Assembly (NCBI GenBank): GCA_030248195.1
Contig: JASAND010007603.1
Location: 1-64,000 of the forward strand
Length of the DNA: 64,000 bases
Source of the DNA: Trissonchulus latispiculum
Lineage: Eukaryota; Nematoda; Enoplea; Enoplida; Ironidae
Direction of reading: 5' to 3'
Shown here: piece by piece, positions 44,301-55,900 of the stretch
How the letters are laid out: every line of letters starts with the position of its first letter
Numbering within the stretch: position 1 is the first letter of the stretch
The notes under the pieces: generated by a model
The model's input: only the letters and a program-made list of their open reading frames with translations
Database searches by the model: none
Told to the model about the DNA's origin: nothing
Translations under genes and position numbers: made by a program

Positions 44301-45877
44301 ATCATGCATGTGTATACGTACTTATCCAAAACAGCCAAGGTTTCCTTGGTGTCTCTGTGCTGGGTATAAGTCATCCAGCAACAAGGCTCAACCTCTTCCG
44401 CGTCCAGACCCCAGAATTTCAGCTCAGTCTCAAAAAGTGGTCCACAAACATCTGTAGGATAATGAAGTTTCCCTGAGCGATAATAGTTGAGAATTTGAGC
44501 AAACACACCAGGATGTCTATAATATTATAGACTATAAGCAAAAAATAACATTGCATTATTCACATTCATACTTGAAATCATAACAGGAAAGTTTGCAAGA
44601 GGTTCCTATATCACAACTGTCTTTAGTCTAAAGGTTAACATTTACACGAAAAAGTATAAACTAATAAACAATATAGTAAAACCGAAAACCGATCAAAAAT
44701 ATTTTACCTATCATAAAAATATTCATCCAAAATTGGATCATAATTGGCTAAAGATTTGGTCAATCTTGACAGTCGGGTTGCTGGAATCTTTCGCAGAGTA
44801 TGCATGTAAGTCTCATGTCGAATTCCCCCTGAAATTGACATTACACATCTGACGATTAAAAAATAACTTTAAATTGTTTTTAAATGTTTCACAATGAACA
44901 CTTGTAAAATTTAATAATGACCAATAAAACACTGATCAACCGTATTAAAGTTTTTAACATTTCAAGTATATATGTCGTAGTACAGTCATACATTAACAAG
45001 GGTATATACCAATTCTTGAGGGGTCCTGTACCTGTTTTAGCCCAAATTTTACCTGCCCTTGTACCTTATCTCAAATTTGGTGGGAGGGTCCCAGCAGAAA
45101 ATTTACTAGAAAAAGTGCAATTTTTGCAAATTTTGAGCGAATTTAGGGAAAAATTAACTATTTTACAGCCATTGTAGAGCAAAATAAGCAGTTTTTAGCG
45201 ATTTTTTGGAAATTTTTTGAAAATTTAAAAAATTTTAGCTATTTTTGGATAAAATTTCCATTAATTTTCAGTTTGACCTGCCTTTCCTGGCACTATCCCT
45301 TGTCCCTTGGCCCTGATTTTAGTAGCCCTTGTACCGAACCTCCAATTTTTGAGGGGTCCCGGACCCCCCCCCCATACCCCCCCCCCTTGTTAAAGTGTGA
45401 CAGTAGATGATACAGTAGATGTTTTGATTAGAGATGCACCGGGGCACTACTATTCTGGCCCCAAACATGCTGTAGCATCAGTGAAGAAGGTTCCATAAAC
45501 ACTTTGAGTCTTTGTTGCACTTTGCACTGCGCTAAGGATGATCACGCACTGTTCTAGTACAGTGTGGGATCACATACTGTACTAGTACAATCCGTGATTG
45601 TACTGAATCATCTACTATACTACGACATACTACACATAAATTGCGGACGAGTTTTGAGATAAGGATTCTGAAGTAAACCGACGCCACAAATGAGGGTGTG
45701 AAATATGAAATGACGAAAAATTGTAAGGATACAATCTATTACTAATCGAGTTTTAAACGTTTTACAAATATTGAAAAAACTGAAATTTCGATCAAACTTA
45801 CCCACATTAAGTATCACTCTGCACTCGTGATCCCCAAATCCGCCAGAAATCACGGATTTAATCTTAGATCCTTCCAT
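35079..45877 (-). CDS. Shaw: Shaw-type (Kv3/KCNC) voltage-gated potassium channel, complete gene
   Basis: Exons (minus): 45877-45802, 44828-44708, 44516-44322, 43099-42937, 42638-42405, 42212-41933, 40405-40232, then 39869-39700 or 35308-35079. All have GT-AG borders and consistent phases, giving 470 or 490 residues. The T1 tetramerisation domain starts [10 protein letters not shown]. It carries the HX5CX20CC zinc site of non-Shaker Kv channels (H84, C90, C111, C112) and [20 protein letters not shown], a Shaw/Kv3 signature. S1 is in exon 5 and S2-S4 in exon 6. S4 reads [14 protein letters not shown] (residues 323-335), with Gln334 where family members usually have Arg. The pore exon contains [12 protein letters not shown] (GYGD 404-407). 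S6 has the PVP gating motif. It forms a tetrameric plasma-membrane K+ channel. Both C-terminal tails are short. Introns carry a mariner-like MITE, a hAT-like MITE, repeat R1, a foldback element and a (CAA)n-tailed retroposon. Confidence 0.92.
35309..35779. other. Shaw intron, no feature seen
   Basis: Part of the intron upstream of exon B. AT-rich, no ORF of note. Confidence 0.4.
35792..36174 (+). mobile_element. Retroposon (truncated LINE or SINE) with a (CAA)n tail and 12-bp target duplication
   Basis: The insertion is flanked by perfect ATTCTGTGACAG copies at 35780-35791 and 36175-36186 and ends in six or more CAA/ACA units. It contains a ~17-bp tandem repeat (ttgcctcttcctcattc, three copies, about 35985-36037). 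A plus-strand frame (35802-36056) is open but shows no reverse-transcriptase motif, so this is probably a 3' UTR piece or a SINE. Confidence 0.75.
36187..38298. other. Long Shaw intron stretch, no gene seen
   Basis: Non-coding between alternative exons B and A. Two near copies of gttttggtagcagaagtt lie at about 37533 and 37567, and a related inverted piece (tctgctaccaaaag) at 37203, suggesting an old dispersed repeat. Otherwise nothing. Confidence 0.4.
38299..38984. mobile_element. Palindromic G/C-run foldback element, copy B
   Basis: The left arm gaggaagagtaagccac, gcgtaacggtgctccgacc is mirrored on the right by ggtcggagcaccgttacgc and a diverged end near 38984. The interior has CCCCGTTTGG/G-run units in both orientations. 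It is uninterrupted (686 bp), unlike copy A. It sits in the intron between Shaw exons A and B. Confidence 0.75.
38985..39699. other. Sequence downstream of Shaw exon A
   Basis: About 700 bp; no good ORF. On the minus strand an AATAAA occurs at 39191-39196, about 500 nt after the exon A stop, and could serve as its polyadenylation signal. Confidence 0.35.
39700..39869 (-). CDS. Shaw: Shaw alternative last exon A (S6 and short tail)
   Basis: The acceptor (gttaactttcag) is followed by [12 protein letters not shown]..., [19 protein letters not shown], a tail of ~20 residues, and TAA at 39700-39702. Over ~44 residues it is about two-thirds identical to exon B and has the same start phase and PVP motif, so either can be joined to the pore exon. 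It is an ancient tandem duplication of the last exon. Both copies keep open frames and splice sites, which argues that both are used. Confidence 0.8.
40615..40765. repeat. Decayed foldback-element arm
   Basis: Segments gtcttccccgtt, a G-run, and aggtcgcaaaaagatgtccgcg resemble the repeat units of the foldback elements at 31.7 and 38.3 kb. With the piece at 41625-41712 it may be one old element split by repeat R1. Confidence 0.4.
40927..41583. repeat. Dispersed repeat R1, uninterrupted copy in Shaw intron 6
   Basis: Starts aacattctgggaccag and ends actgcacaaaaggaagccggcacc. It is homologous to 3008-3475 plus 22862-23299 with moderate divergence and shows what the gypsy target looked like before insertion. 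No protein-coding pattern is shared between the copies. Confidence 0.65.
41625..41712. repeat. Decayed foldback-element arm (right)
   Basis: caaacgtggcaacatatgcg and tggtcggagtaccgtta match, with substitutions, the right arms of the foldback elements (caaacgggggaacattcgcg, tggtcggagcaccgtta). Confidence 0.5.
43179..43779. mobile_element. hAT-like MITE with TTTCAG subterminal repeats, copy 2
   Basis: Starts TAGTGATGTTTCAG and ends CTGAAACAACACTA, flanked by a perfect 8-bp duplication CAGATCAA (43171-43178 and 43780-43787). The unique core (gccattttcaagg, gagagctggaaacc) matches copy 1 in reverse orientation. It lies in Shaw intron 3. No ORF. Confidence 0.82.
43900..44290. repeat. G/C-run low-complexity block in Shaw intron 3
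   Basis: Short inverted segments (atttttagaaact / agtttctaaaat; ggcgaagccgg) and several G-runs. Same sequence style as the blocks at 1-180 and 840-1400. It ends ~30 bp from the donor of exon 3 (44322). Confidence 0.5.
44983..45403. mobile_element. Tc1/mariner-like MITE in Shaw intron 1
   Basis: Ends cagtcatacattaacaaggg and, reverse-complemented from the right, ctgtcacactttaacaaggg, flanked by TA on both sides (44981-44982, 45404-45405). TA duplication and CAGT-type ends with TTAACAAG resemble pogo/Tigger-type elements. The interior is non-coding with a C-run. Confidence 0.6.
45429..45475. repeat. Fragment of the GGGGCC hAT-like MITE family
   Basis: TAGAGATGCACCGGGGC matches the left end of the element at 51438-51801. 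Only the end is recognisable. Confidence 0.5.
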
Positions 45878-48066
45878 ACTGGTTTGGTCTGATTCCTTTC
45901 AGCAAAAATAAATCCATGGTTGGTCTCAAAGTTAACAAGGCTAAAAGACACCAGAAATTGAATTTATAGAATTCAGCTCAGACCATTGTAAACTCACTCA
46001 AAATGTTCTTCTAAAGGAAAAGGGACTTGTTCCTATTCAAAACCAGTGATAATTTATCCAAGTCGACAAACTTCCATGAAATTAGCAAGGCATGAGGAAG
46101 CCCTCATAAGATTTTTTAGCTGGGGCTGGAGGGTCTTAAAAATTGAATTAATCTATACTGCTTCTATCTACATCAAGTTTTCGTCAAACTCCTGAAGGAA
46201 CAAAAATTTTCAATCAAATATTCCTGATTGCACTGCTTCAAATGGCACACAAACAATATTAAAATCCTATACACACAAATCAGTATAGTATGTTTTAAAT
46301 CAGACTAATCCTATTGACATCTGTGGTATTGGTGCCAAATACGTAAACAATAAATTTGATGTGATTTTCTCAGTTTGTCAGCATAATTTTTGCTTACATG
46401 AAAAATCGGAGGCGCTACCTCGCAGACACCTCAGTCTAGAAAAAGCTAACTTCAACGCTGACACATAAAAGGGCACAGATTTGTAGTCTTGCTAATTGCT
46501 CTGCGCAAATTGCGTCAAGAACTGCACGTGCTGCGGCTTTTAATAGTCATCACCAAACTACTCCGTTTGGAGCAAACCTTACCTTACATTTTCTGAAAAT
46601 GTAGAATAGAAAATCGTCTACTCCGGAGGTGAACAGGGAACACCTCCAAAACTTAGAATTTACTGCAAACCTGTGGTGTTTGCTTTTTCGCAAATATCAA
46701 AAACACTTTAGTCGGATAGGCGCACGATGCAGACAATACAACATCGAAATTTAGCTGCAAAATAATCTACAACATCGAGGGGCGTGAACCTCGTAAATGT
46801 CTTATTATTACCTCGTTAACAGTTTTAAGTTTTTGTTACTACATTCCTAACAGACTATTTCACGATATAAATATCATATGAAAAAGTGTATAGTTTCAGG
46901 AGTCTACCAGCCGGCGGCTAATGACGCCGCAAGCCGTATTTTCATCCAATGCATTGTCGTTGTGACAGTAACTAACAGTGTCCATGCGTTTCCTTGGGGG
47001 TTCACCCACACCGCCAGACCTCACCCTCCCCTAGAATACGGATTTTTCAGGGTTTTCGAGCAAAAAACCGAGAAAATCCGGCTTTGCGGCGGACGTCGCC
47101 ACCTGTTCTCGTACAGCTTGGCTCATCACGGAAGTGACAGCATATATATTCGTCTTGTCAAGCTTTTACGTAAGAGCTCTGCCGATACTACTCCTATCCT
47201 GAGGAACTAACTGGATTACGGGGAGAACTTTGCAAAAAGTCACGTTTATTTGAACATTCAGGAGACTAAAGGGTTCTCTAAAAAACTAACGACACAGAAA
47301 GCATTAACAATAAGTGTACACAACATGGGAGAAATAGTTTATCAGTAAAGAGAGACAGTACATATAGTCTAGGATGTTGACTTTAGGATAAAAGAAAGAG
47401 CGGGAGTCCAATTACTAAGCAACCGAAACTAAACCAATTCTCTTCGAGCAAAACTATTAAGACTTCACTTATCAGATTAGTATGAAGAATCATATAATAT
47501 ATATAAGTTGCAATAAGAGTTTGCTTGCTTCAGCATGTATTATTCATTTAGGCATAATGCTAAGCACAGCGTTAAGTCTACACGGTTGCTTACATACTGT
47601 AAGCAGCATCAGGATCTATGTTAACCACAGTACAAGTACATGTATAAAGGACGAGACTAAAGCAAAATTCTACGTCTTGTGAGGTAAACTACGTACATGC
47701 TCTAATACTATTGTCTATTGTGTAGCTTTACTCCATGTATGTAACCTCTTCCAATGAGCTCATTAATCTCACACCTAAATGGATAACAGGCAGAACCACT
47801 TCAGCCCAAATAGGGTCCAAGCTAGCAGGCGCACCGCGTATTGGGCTGATCCCCTTCTTTAGACCACAAGTATGAGACAGATCACTGGAGACACAACAGG
47901 AAAGTCAAACTGACAAGGAAAACGGCCACTGTGCAGTAAACATTATCCTAGACGTGCCTCGACGTGGTCACGCTTCAACAGCCCGTTGTAAAGCGTTGAC
48001 GAACAAACATGTATATAACGCGCGGCTACGCAGCCATGCTGGCAGCAGGGACTATGAAACGGGTAA
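45878..48066. other. 5' flank of Shaw and intergenic sequence
   Basis: Should hold the Shaw promoter and 5' UTR on the minus strand, but no distinctive core promoter stands out. A plus-strand frame at 46878-47210 (110 codons) is GC-rich and repeat-like, with no recognisable domain. Otherwise nothing seen. Confidence 0.35.
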
Positions 48067-48259
48067 AGGTGCATTCATAGTTCCAGCCGCAAGCAGACGA
48101 GAGCAGACGCGCGTCGACGCGCGTGCGTAAGCGTCTACATGCGTTCGTGAGCATGAATATGCTACAATTATTTTTAAACGGCATGTAACAATCAGATACA
48201 ACATTACGTCAACGCGCGTCGACCCTCGTCTCTCTGCGTTCGCGGCTATGAATGCACCT
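48067..48259. mobile_element. CpG-rich PIF/Harbinger-like MITE (193 bp)
   Basis: Inverted ends AGGTGCATTCATAG / CTATGAATGCACCT flanked by TAA on both sides (48064-48066, 48260-48262), a 3-bp TWA-type duplication as in PIF/Harbinger elements. The interior is dense in CG dinucleotides (gacgcgcgtcgacgcgcg), unlike the AT-rich surroundings. Related fragments occur at about 2230-2335 and, as an isolated end (gtgcattcatag), at 48848. Confidence 0.65.
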
Positions 48260-49660
48260 TAATAAAGCAGTTATATACTCGTATTATGAGGGGCGCTCCG
48301 CGCACCCTCATGATACTATTGCAAAACTCACTTAGGTTTGTTCGGATCAGAATAATCAAAAGGAATTGGCTGAACTAGAGTGAAGCACCATACGGTTTAA
48401 TGTGCATACAACTTACTTATGACAATGCTAACAAGATGAAGACTCAATTTCCTCAAAAAACTCCAAAAAGCAATATATATTTCGGGCAGATACCTATAGC
48501 CGATAATGTCTAACACTGGCGAAAGGTTAGCAATGAAAGGACAACTTTTGTGTGTAAATGTCAAAAATTTGTCAGAGCATTTTAGGTTTTAAAGTAGTCA
48601 ATTCTTCTTTAAACTATCCTGGAAGTAATTGAAACGAGAGGCCCTCCAATCATTCTTTCAAGAATGGCTCACCTCTCTCTTGACAGCCCATCAGACTTTT
48701 GTCTTCGAAATTCTTTGCCTTAAAATTTAATGTGTCAACTGCGCTATAAAGTATATAATACGTAACGAACTATGTAATGCTGACAAAAATTAATCTCGAT
48801 AAGTTTGTCTTTGGGTCAAAAAATGTGGCACTAAACAGATTGTAAGGGTGCATTCATAGATATTAAGGTAAAAGATTTGGTGCTGAAGGCCTAAATATCC
48901 ATTTCAGAGTACACATGCGTGCAGACAGACCACTTCAAATGCTGCCCGCAATAGAGCGAACACAAACAATATCTCGATTCTAATCTGACTCAAGCGACGC
49001 CCTAGCCGATTTGTGTTCCCGAATCTAAAGTACAAACAGCAGCGATCTATGTACTTAAAGCTAAAAGTAACTATATACCAAGGTTTCAGTGCTACAGGTT
49101 TAGTTACCGTAACAACTATATAATAAACAGACAATGATACATATAATTTAAGTATATATACTCAATTAAGGAGTTTGGTCTAGTTTCAGAGTACTGAAAG
49201 AGAAACACTTAGGACAGAGCGACATACACTGATAGACAGAGACAGACTTCAACTCAACCATAAAACTACAAGAAAATTGGACTTTACCATCAGTGCTTTT
49301 AAAAAGCATTAAAACTTAAGGAGAAGGAAATGAAGCCTGAATGGACCATTTGTTAAGATTTATCGTAATGCTTTCGTCTGTGCTACTGGAGGTTAACTCC
49401 GCTGAAAATGTTAAACAGAACTTTTGTCCTTGATCAAATTTAAACAGGAAAACCTTTTTACACATTGCAATTATTCATGTTTTTGGTTAATCAAAAGACG
49501 ACTTCTTTTCGGTGACGACATGAATGTGCATTACACTTATTCAGGGGACCCGAACACTTGTTCGAATTTAATCTCACTGGATAAAATGAGGGTATGGGCA
49601 AAACTATGACATGAATGGACCAAGGAGCATGAGAGCAAGGAATTTTGTGGAAAGCAAAAC
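48260..49660. other. Intergenic, no gene seen
   Basis: AT-rich, only short random ORFs. One isolated MITE end at about 48846-48862. Confidence 0.4.
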
Positions 49661-49671
49661 CTACCTAAAAA

Positions 49672-49942
49672 CCAAAAGACTAAGACTAAGACTAAGACTA
49701 AGACAAAAGTAAAGGTAACAGTTTAACCCCTGGAGATATCTCCGTACTAGGAGGGAAGGCCCTTTCACATCGATTCCTGTTACCTTCCCACCGTAGTGGA
49801 TCCCATTTAAAGACCGCTCAGGATAAACAGCTGGGTCGCTAAAAGCGAGAAAGTTTGTGGCCATCGGAGATCGAACTATCGATCGTAAGATCGAAAGATC
49901 TGACCAGCACCGCAGACCATCTCGACTAAAAGACAAAACGAA
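49672..49942 (-). mobile_element. tRNA-derived SINE with a (GTCTTA)n tail
   Basis: On the minus strand the head reads ttttagtcgagatggtctgc (A-box-like tagtcgagatggtctgcgg), then agttcgatctc (B-box-like), a tRNA-unrelated body, and ends in about four GTCTTA units at 49676-49705. Both ends abut aaaagac, a possible short target duplication. Typical of tRNA-derived SINEs mobilised by LINEs. Confidence 0.6.
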
Positions 49943-51437
49943 ACAAAGTAGTCTTGAAAATCTCAACTGCTTACTTACTCAACATACTATCACAATTCCA
50001 TGTAATTCGTCGATGAGCACGTCATTGGGCGTAACGATTAGGAAGCACCTCCACAGTTTACGCGCATCGAAGCACGTCAACGCGCATTGATGCGTGCGGA
50101 AGTGCATTTACGTTTGTCGACTCAAGTCGGGGCGTGCGCAACTTTTTACATTTTTGACCTAAATTTTGGAATTTGGAAAGTAAAAATAATATAAATTGTT
50201 ACAAATTGTTAGTTTTTCCATCGATTTGGATGAAAACATCAGTAGTAATTTTCATTAATTACGTATAGCAATACCTGAATTTATAACGAAGTGTTTGAAC
50301 CCCCAATTTTCAATCACCGCGCCCTGGCCCGACCCCGGTATATAGTGGCGGCCCCGGTGCATCTTTAAGTGAAGCATGTAAACTTTAATGAATTGTGTGA
50401 CACTCTGGCTAAGTAAACTCTAATCTACTCCACGAGCACGCTGATTGCGCGTTGACCGTGCTATACAACGCCATACCCCGCACAACTGTTCACACCTAAT
50501 GCCCAATGGTCCTGAATTTCTTTTAATTCAATGCAAAATTATGGAGTACAACAATCAAGCATACTTCACGAAGGACTTTAGAATAGATATATGAGAAAAC
50601 GCAGAGCTGTTTAGTTGAGCAAGGATCTCTAACGGATCAAAGAAGTTCATCTTTCCATAATCTAAGCGCTTTATTAATGACTTTGGAACAAAATATAAGT
50701 TAAAGATGACTGAAACAGAAAGCTTTAAGAAGAAGAAGAAAAAGAAGAAGGGGAGGAAAAGCAGAAAAATTCCAGTCCTTCAGAGTAAAATGAATTAGCC
50801 AAAGATTTTGGACAGAAGGAATCCTGTAGGCTTAATTGATGTTTTGATGAAATAAAGGTGACTAGAAGCGAATTGCCGGAACCTTCTTAAACTTATATCA
50901 CTAAAGCACTTATCTCTCATTTTTCGACTCAGGTTAAATCCGTCTCAGAAACAAAAAATACAAAAATTAGAAATTTTAGACATGCTTGTTACAAGTCTTA
51001 GTGTAGAGCAGATATACATACATTCATGGGCGGTAGTGCAGGTTTTAATTGCACGTTAGTCCGAGACTCTTGATCAAGCTTTAGTGTTCTAGTTCAATTT
51101 TGTCAGAAGCTGAAAAGATTCCTGGTTAAAAGTTAATTTATTTTGAATAGAACAGGTTGTTAAGTACATAGCCTGAATAGGTCAAGAAATAACGAACTTG
51201 ATTCTAATGGACTCTAAATGGATGAAAAAATCCTACTACATATATACATACAATGCTTCTGCAGTTTCCTTTCGTCTGACACCTGGTGCTGTTAATTAAA
51301 TTAATTAAAATTCCTAAAATATTACAAGCGACAACGAAATAACAACATAATAGCATGACTAGCGAAACAATATACATATCTGATTCAATGTTCAGTATAT
51401 TTAGCACATTTATAACTAAAATGTTGTATATATATAT
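49943..51437. other. Intergenic, no gene seen
   Basis: Contains a CpG-rich stretch at 50040-50140 loosely like the 48067 MITE, and a fragment of the GGGGCC MITE right end at 50325-50366 (gcggccccggtgcatctt). Otherwise AT-rich. Confidence 0.4.
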
Positions 51438-51801
51438 TAGAGATGCACCGGGGCCGCCACTACCGGGGCCGGGGCCGGGACCGGGGCCTGGAAATTGGGG
51501 GTCCAAATCGAAAATTTTCAAAAATTTTCTGGAAAATTTAAATTTTGCAATAATTTTCGATATACAAACGTTACTATCGTTGCTTTCATTAATATCGGCG
51601 TGAAAACAAACGATTTGTAGCACTTTTTGACTTTCGAAAATTCAAAATTTTGGTCAAAAAATGTCAAAAATTCACAAAATTTTGCTAATTTTTGGCCCCG
51701 GTCGGTACCACCACCGGGGCCGGGGCCGGGGCCGGAGCCGGGGCCGGAGCCGGGGCCTGGCCCCGGTGCCGGGGCCGGGGCCAGGCCCCGGTGCATCCCT
51801 A
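51438..51801. mobile_element. hAT-like MITE with GGGGCC hexamer arrays
   Basis: Ends TAGAGATGCACCGGGGCC and GGCCCCGGTGCATCCCTA, flanked by ATATATAT on both sides (8 bp, but inside AT-rich DNA so weak evidence alone). TAGRGATGCACCG ends are seen in hAT-type MITEs. The subterminal parts are tandem GGGGCC/GGAGCC hexamers (about 51465-51490 and 51714-51790) in inverted arrangement; the ~200-bp core is AT-rich and non-coding. Confidence 0.7.
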
Positions 51802-52977
51802 ATATATATATATAACATATACAGTGGCGTAGATACAAAAAATTTTCAGAGGGGCGGTTTGGACCAAAGTCAAGCGGGATATTTTTTTGCTCAACAATTG
51901 TATGAACACTAAACACAGCATCCAGAAGTTGAGAAAAGTTTTGAATTTCACCACTAAAACGCTATTGCAACATTGAATTCTTTGCATTGCATATTATCAA
52001 TTCCCAAAACCAAATTTTGTAGTTTAATTTGCTATATAGTTTTTACTTATCGTACGAAAACTCAGACTGGATGCTCCCATTATGAACAGGGTATTCCAAG
52101 CAGCACATATCCAGTATATATCCACCATTTAAAACAATCATGTTTGCAACAATGCAGTTTATAAAACTAAAAAGCTGGCAAAGCAAGGTAAAATAAAGCA
52201 AACTAGTAAAGATTTAATTATATATAGTATATGCTAATAATGCAGTCGCGCCGAAGGCACGAAAAATTTTCAATGAAGTTTAAATGCACTAATTTTTGTG
52301 GTATTTTAATACAATTTCTTTGTGTTTATGATAAATTTAAACGCCCGCGCTCACCGCGGGCTTAAAAGTTTTCTTCTGGCCAATTTTTTTCAGGGGGCAA
52401 AACCATTTCGGGGGGGGGCGCCGCGGAGGTGCCTTTTATTTGCTAACTAATGTGTTAAAAATTATTTCAACCTTTCAAATTTTTTCAGAATATATTTTCT
52501 ACTTGACTATTGGTTTCCACATAATTTCAAATGTAAACTCTGAAATCACGTGGGATTACACTAGATGCATATATGTAACTTACAATACAGGCCTTACAAT
52601 AGTGTCTGACCAACAGTTACTTTTTACGTGATGTAATAAGGATGTTTACGGAGTTCTTTGTGGAAAACTTTTGAGGCTATTAGGTAACGCTTTGCTGCTC
52701 TCCAGAAAATTAACACAGTGAACTTGTCTAGTTCCAAATTTAAACCCCTTTACGCTAAAGTCACTATTTAAAAGACACCAGGGTCACCAATTTCTCTTAC
52801 TGACCTACTATTCTGCTTTTGTAAACAGATGACTTGATTTTACACAAAACTTCACCGTTAAGTTTTAATCTTTCTCCACGAAGACGATCACTGTTGTTTA
52901 TATTGAAAAGTTGAACTTAATCAAACTCTTATTTTTATTTGTTGGGGGAAAAGTTTATTTCCACTTTCAACCCGACA
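51802..52977. other. Upstream region of the TSP1 gene
   Basis: No ORF of note. An inverted GC-rich motif (cgcccgcgctcaccgcgggc) at about 52342 and a G-run at 52408. The promoter should lie here, but no core element is distinctive. Confidence 0.35.
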
Positions 52978-55900
52978 ATGCTGTTGCATACTGTTTTGGA
53001 GTTGCTTGTTACAATAATAATTTGCAATGCTTTCAGGCTAGAAAGACAGCCAGGAGGTAAGAATATTTTAGGCACGTATCGTATTTGCAGCAGAAATCTA
53101 AAAATTTTCGGTTGGCACCCTATTGGATTAGGTAATCAACTGCAAAGGTTTGCAAGAAAATAAATACCTTTACAATTTCTCCACATTACCTACTTTAATG
53201 CATAATGGACCATATAAATAGCAGTTTTACTTCCTACCTCAACACCCCAAAATTTCTAAACTGGGCAATCGCGTTAAAACTGGTTATGCTATGTTTTCGA
53301 CCAAATTGAGTACAAACTGGTAAAAATTTTAGATTTCTTAATTCACGAGGGAGGATTGATGGAAGGAAACCGTTTTGGCTACAGCTTTACTAAAAAGTTA
53401 GATATTAACAAAAAATAATAGCACAATAAAGGTTAAATAATAGCACACGGAATTTTGGGTGTAGCACAGGAACCTGAAATATTCTTTTAGCTTCTTAATG
53501 TAGCATTTTATGTTACTTCCCACTTCTTGGTGGCCTTACACCAGTTAGGCATAGGTCTGCTGAGTGGTGACTTTTACTTTTGGATGAAAGGTTGTCCGAA
53601 AAATTGTCTTCACTATTACCCAAGGCGTTTCGCAAGGACCCGTCACCAGCAGCTCAACCCGAAGGCGGCCACACACAGAGTTAGACGCGGTCGGGGTCAA
53701 ATTTTCTTGACCGCAATGACCGCAAATTTCCATCAAATCTTCGCAATTTGGGCCAAATTGTAGCAAAAATTTTCAATTTTTCCAAAATAGGTATATATTT
53801 TACGTATTTCCATTGCCATAAGTGGTCCTCTGGACGAATCTTCAGGTTTATATTTATTCTTCATTTTGTTTTACTACGTTAAATGCTTTGCCTTTTGGGT
53901 GGACAAGCTGTACAAACTGTCAGTCCTTACGGTAGTGCCTACTGAAATTAGTTCAAATTTGTTTATTTCTAATTCTGTCTAATTTGATTTTAGAAAATTT
54001 CTTAATTTTGCCGGTTCAGCGGAATTAGTCATCCTACACCTACAAACTTGAAGTCATTCGAATGCTCTTACCAATACGTACAAGTTTGTTGTTTCGAGTA
54101 TTCTTTGACTCCTTACGACAGAGTTATGTCCAGAGGACATGGACACATTTTTTTCGACCGCGACCGCCCCGCGACCGCAGTCGTCGTGACCTCGACCGCA
54201 GCCCGCAGGATAATTTTGCGACCGCAAAAGTTTGAGTTATTAACCATCAATTCTACTAAAAAATCCACTTTTCTAATATTTTTTTAAGATATTTGCAGTG
54301 TTTTTACAGCCAAATAACCGCAGTCGATATTCCGTTTAGGGCTGGTGTAGCGTAGATATATAATTTTCGACAGCGCAATTGAAAATTACGCAAATTGGTT
54401 TTTTTGCTGCATTTGTAGTGTTCGATAGTGGAATTCTGTGTGCAGGGTGTCTGTTCTTTCACTTTAGCGTTGAGATTTACCAACCCAACGGCAGCGGCAG
54501 CATACTATCATTAACACTGATTGAAGCGTTGTTTCCCTCTCGAGTATTTTTGACCTTTAATTCTCATCTGATCTTATGGCATTGATTGAAACTTTCAGAA
54601 CATATTGATAGAAATGAAATGAACTGAACTGATTGAAACTTAGTTAGCCAGCGCAAAAACTTTGTATTTTGGCATCTATGTAGTATACGAGTATTGACTG
54701 CATTTGATTATCACGAAGAGGAACTAGTTAACGTTCCTAACGAAAAGAAGCCGGCATAAATTTTAATAAAATAAATAAGGCAAGAAATTTTCAAAACTGA
54801 AATTAGACAAGAAGGTGTTAAATTTAAAACCCAGCTACAGCAAGGACTGACAGTTTATGCTGCCTGTCCAACCACCCAAAACATTCTGCCAAAATAAAGG
54901 AAAATAAACAGCAGATGTGAAGCTGATAATTCGTCTAACGCGGGAACTATATATATGTGACATAAAGGGAAAATTTGAAAAAATTGGGAATTTTTACTAC
55001 AGATTTGCTTAAATTACCACGATTTAATAGAAATTTGCGGTCATTGCGGTCAAGAAAATTTGACCATGACCGCGACCGCCCGCGGGTACCCGCGGATACC
55101 CGCGACCGCGTCCAACTCTGCCTTACGATTTCAGCGATATCGCCAAAAACTATTTGAGTTAAAAAAGGACCATTTTTAGAAAAATCTAATTTTGTCAGAT
55201 TTTGAAAGCTTCAAAAACACAGGTCGGTAAGTCAAGTATTGGCCACATTTGTACTCCTACAATTCATGCTATCCCAACGGAGAGCTCTATCTGGCATTTC
55301 TGCCTATTATTTACCAGTAAGCTCAGCAACAAAAATGTGACATTTTAAAAATGGCAATTGGATTGATTTTAAAAATGGCAATTGGATTGTTTTGAACATG
55401 AATTTCTCTGAACTCATGCAATTAATTAGAAAGCGGCTTTGGGACAATCGCCGCGGGCTATTTTCCAGTGATTTGAGTTTGATCATTTGATTTGGGGAAA
55501 ATAAGCGTCCAAACTTGAAAATTTTGAAGAAACTTTTGTTTTCCTCAAAATAATGAGCTTGTTTGTTTATTAAACAATTTCAGAAAAAATAACCATTACA
55601 AAAATAAAATCCTTTTGTAATGTCAGTTGTGCGATCGAAAAATAGTGAAAATACATACCTTAAATATGCGAGAAAGTGGACTTTTTACACGAATTTAAAG
55701 CTCACTAACTCAAAATTTTGCGGTTACACAATTAGCATGCGGGCTGCGGACGCGGTCGCGGTCAAGAAAAATGTGTCAACTCCAACTCTGGCCACACATC
55801 AACTATTGTCGGACAGTTGCTGACAAGGGACACGCGCGTATCCAGAGAGGGGGGATTGGCATTCCCCACCAAGGAAATTTTTCCTGACTACATACTCTAG

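Noticed and set aside
46878..47210. 110-codon plus-strand ORF upstream of Shaw
   Set aside because: No recognisable domain, no splice context, and locally repetitive GC-rich sequence; most likely chance.
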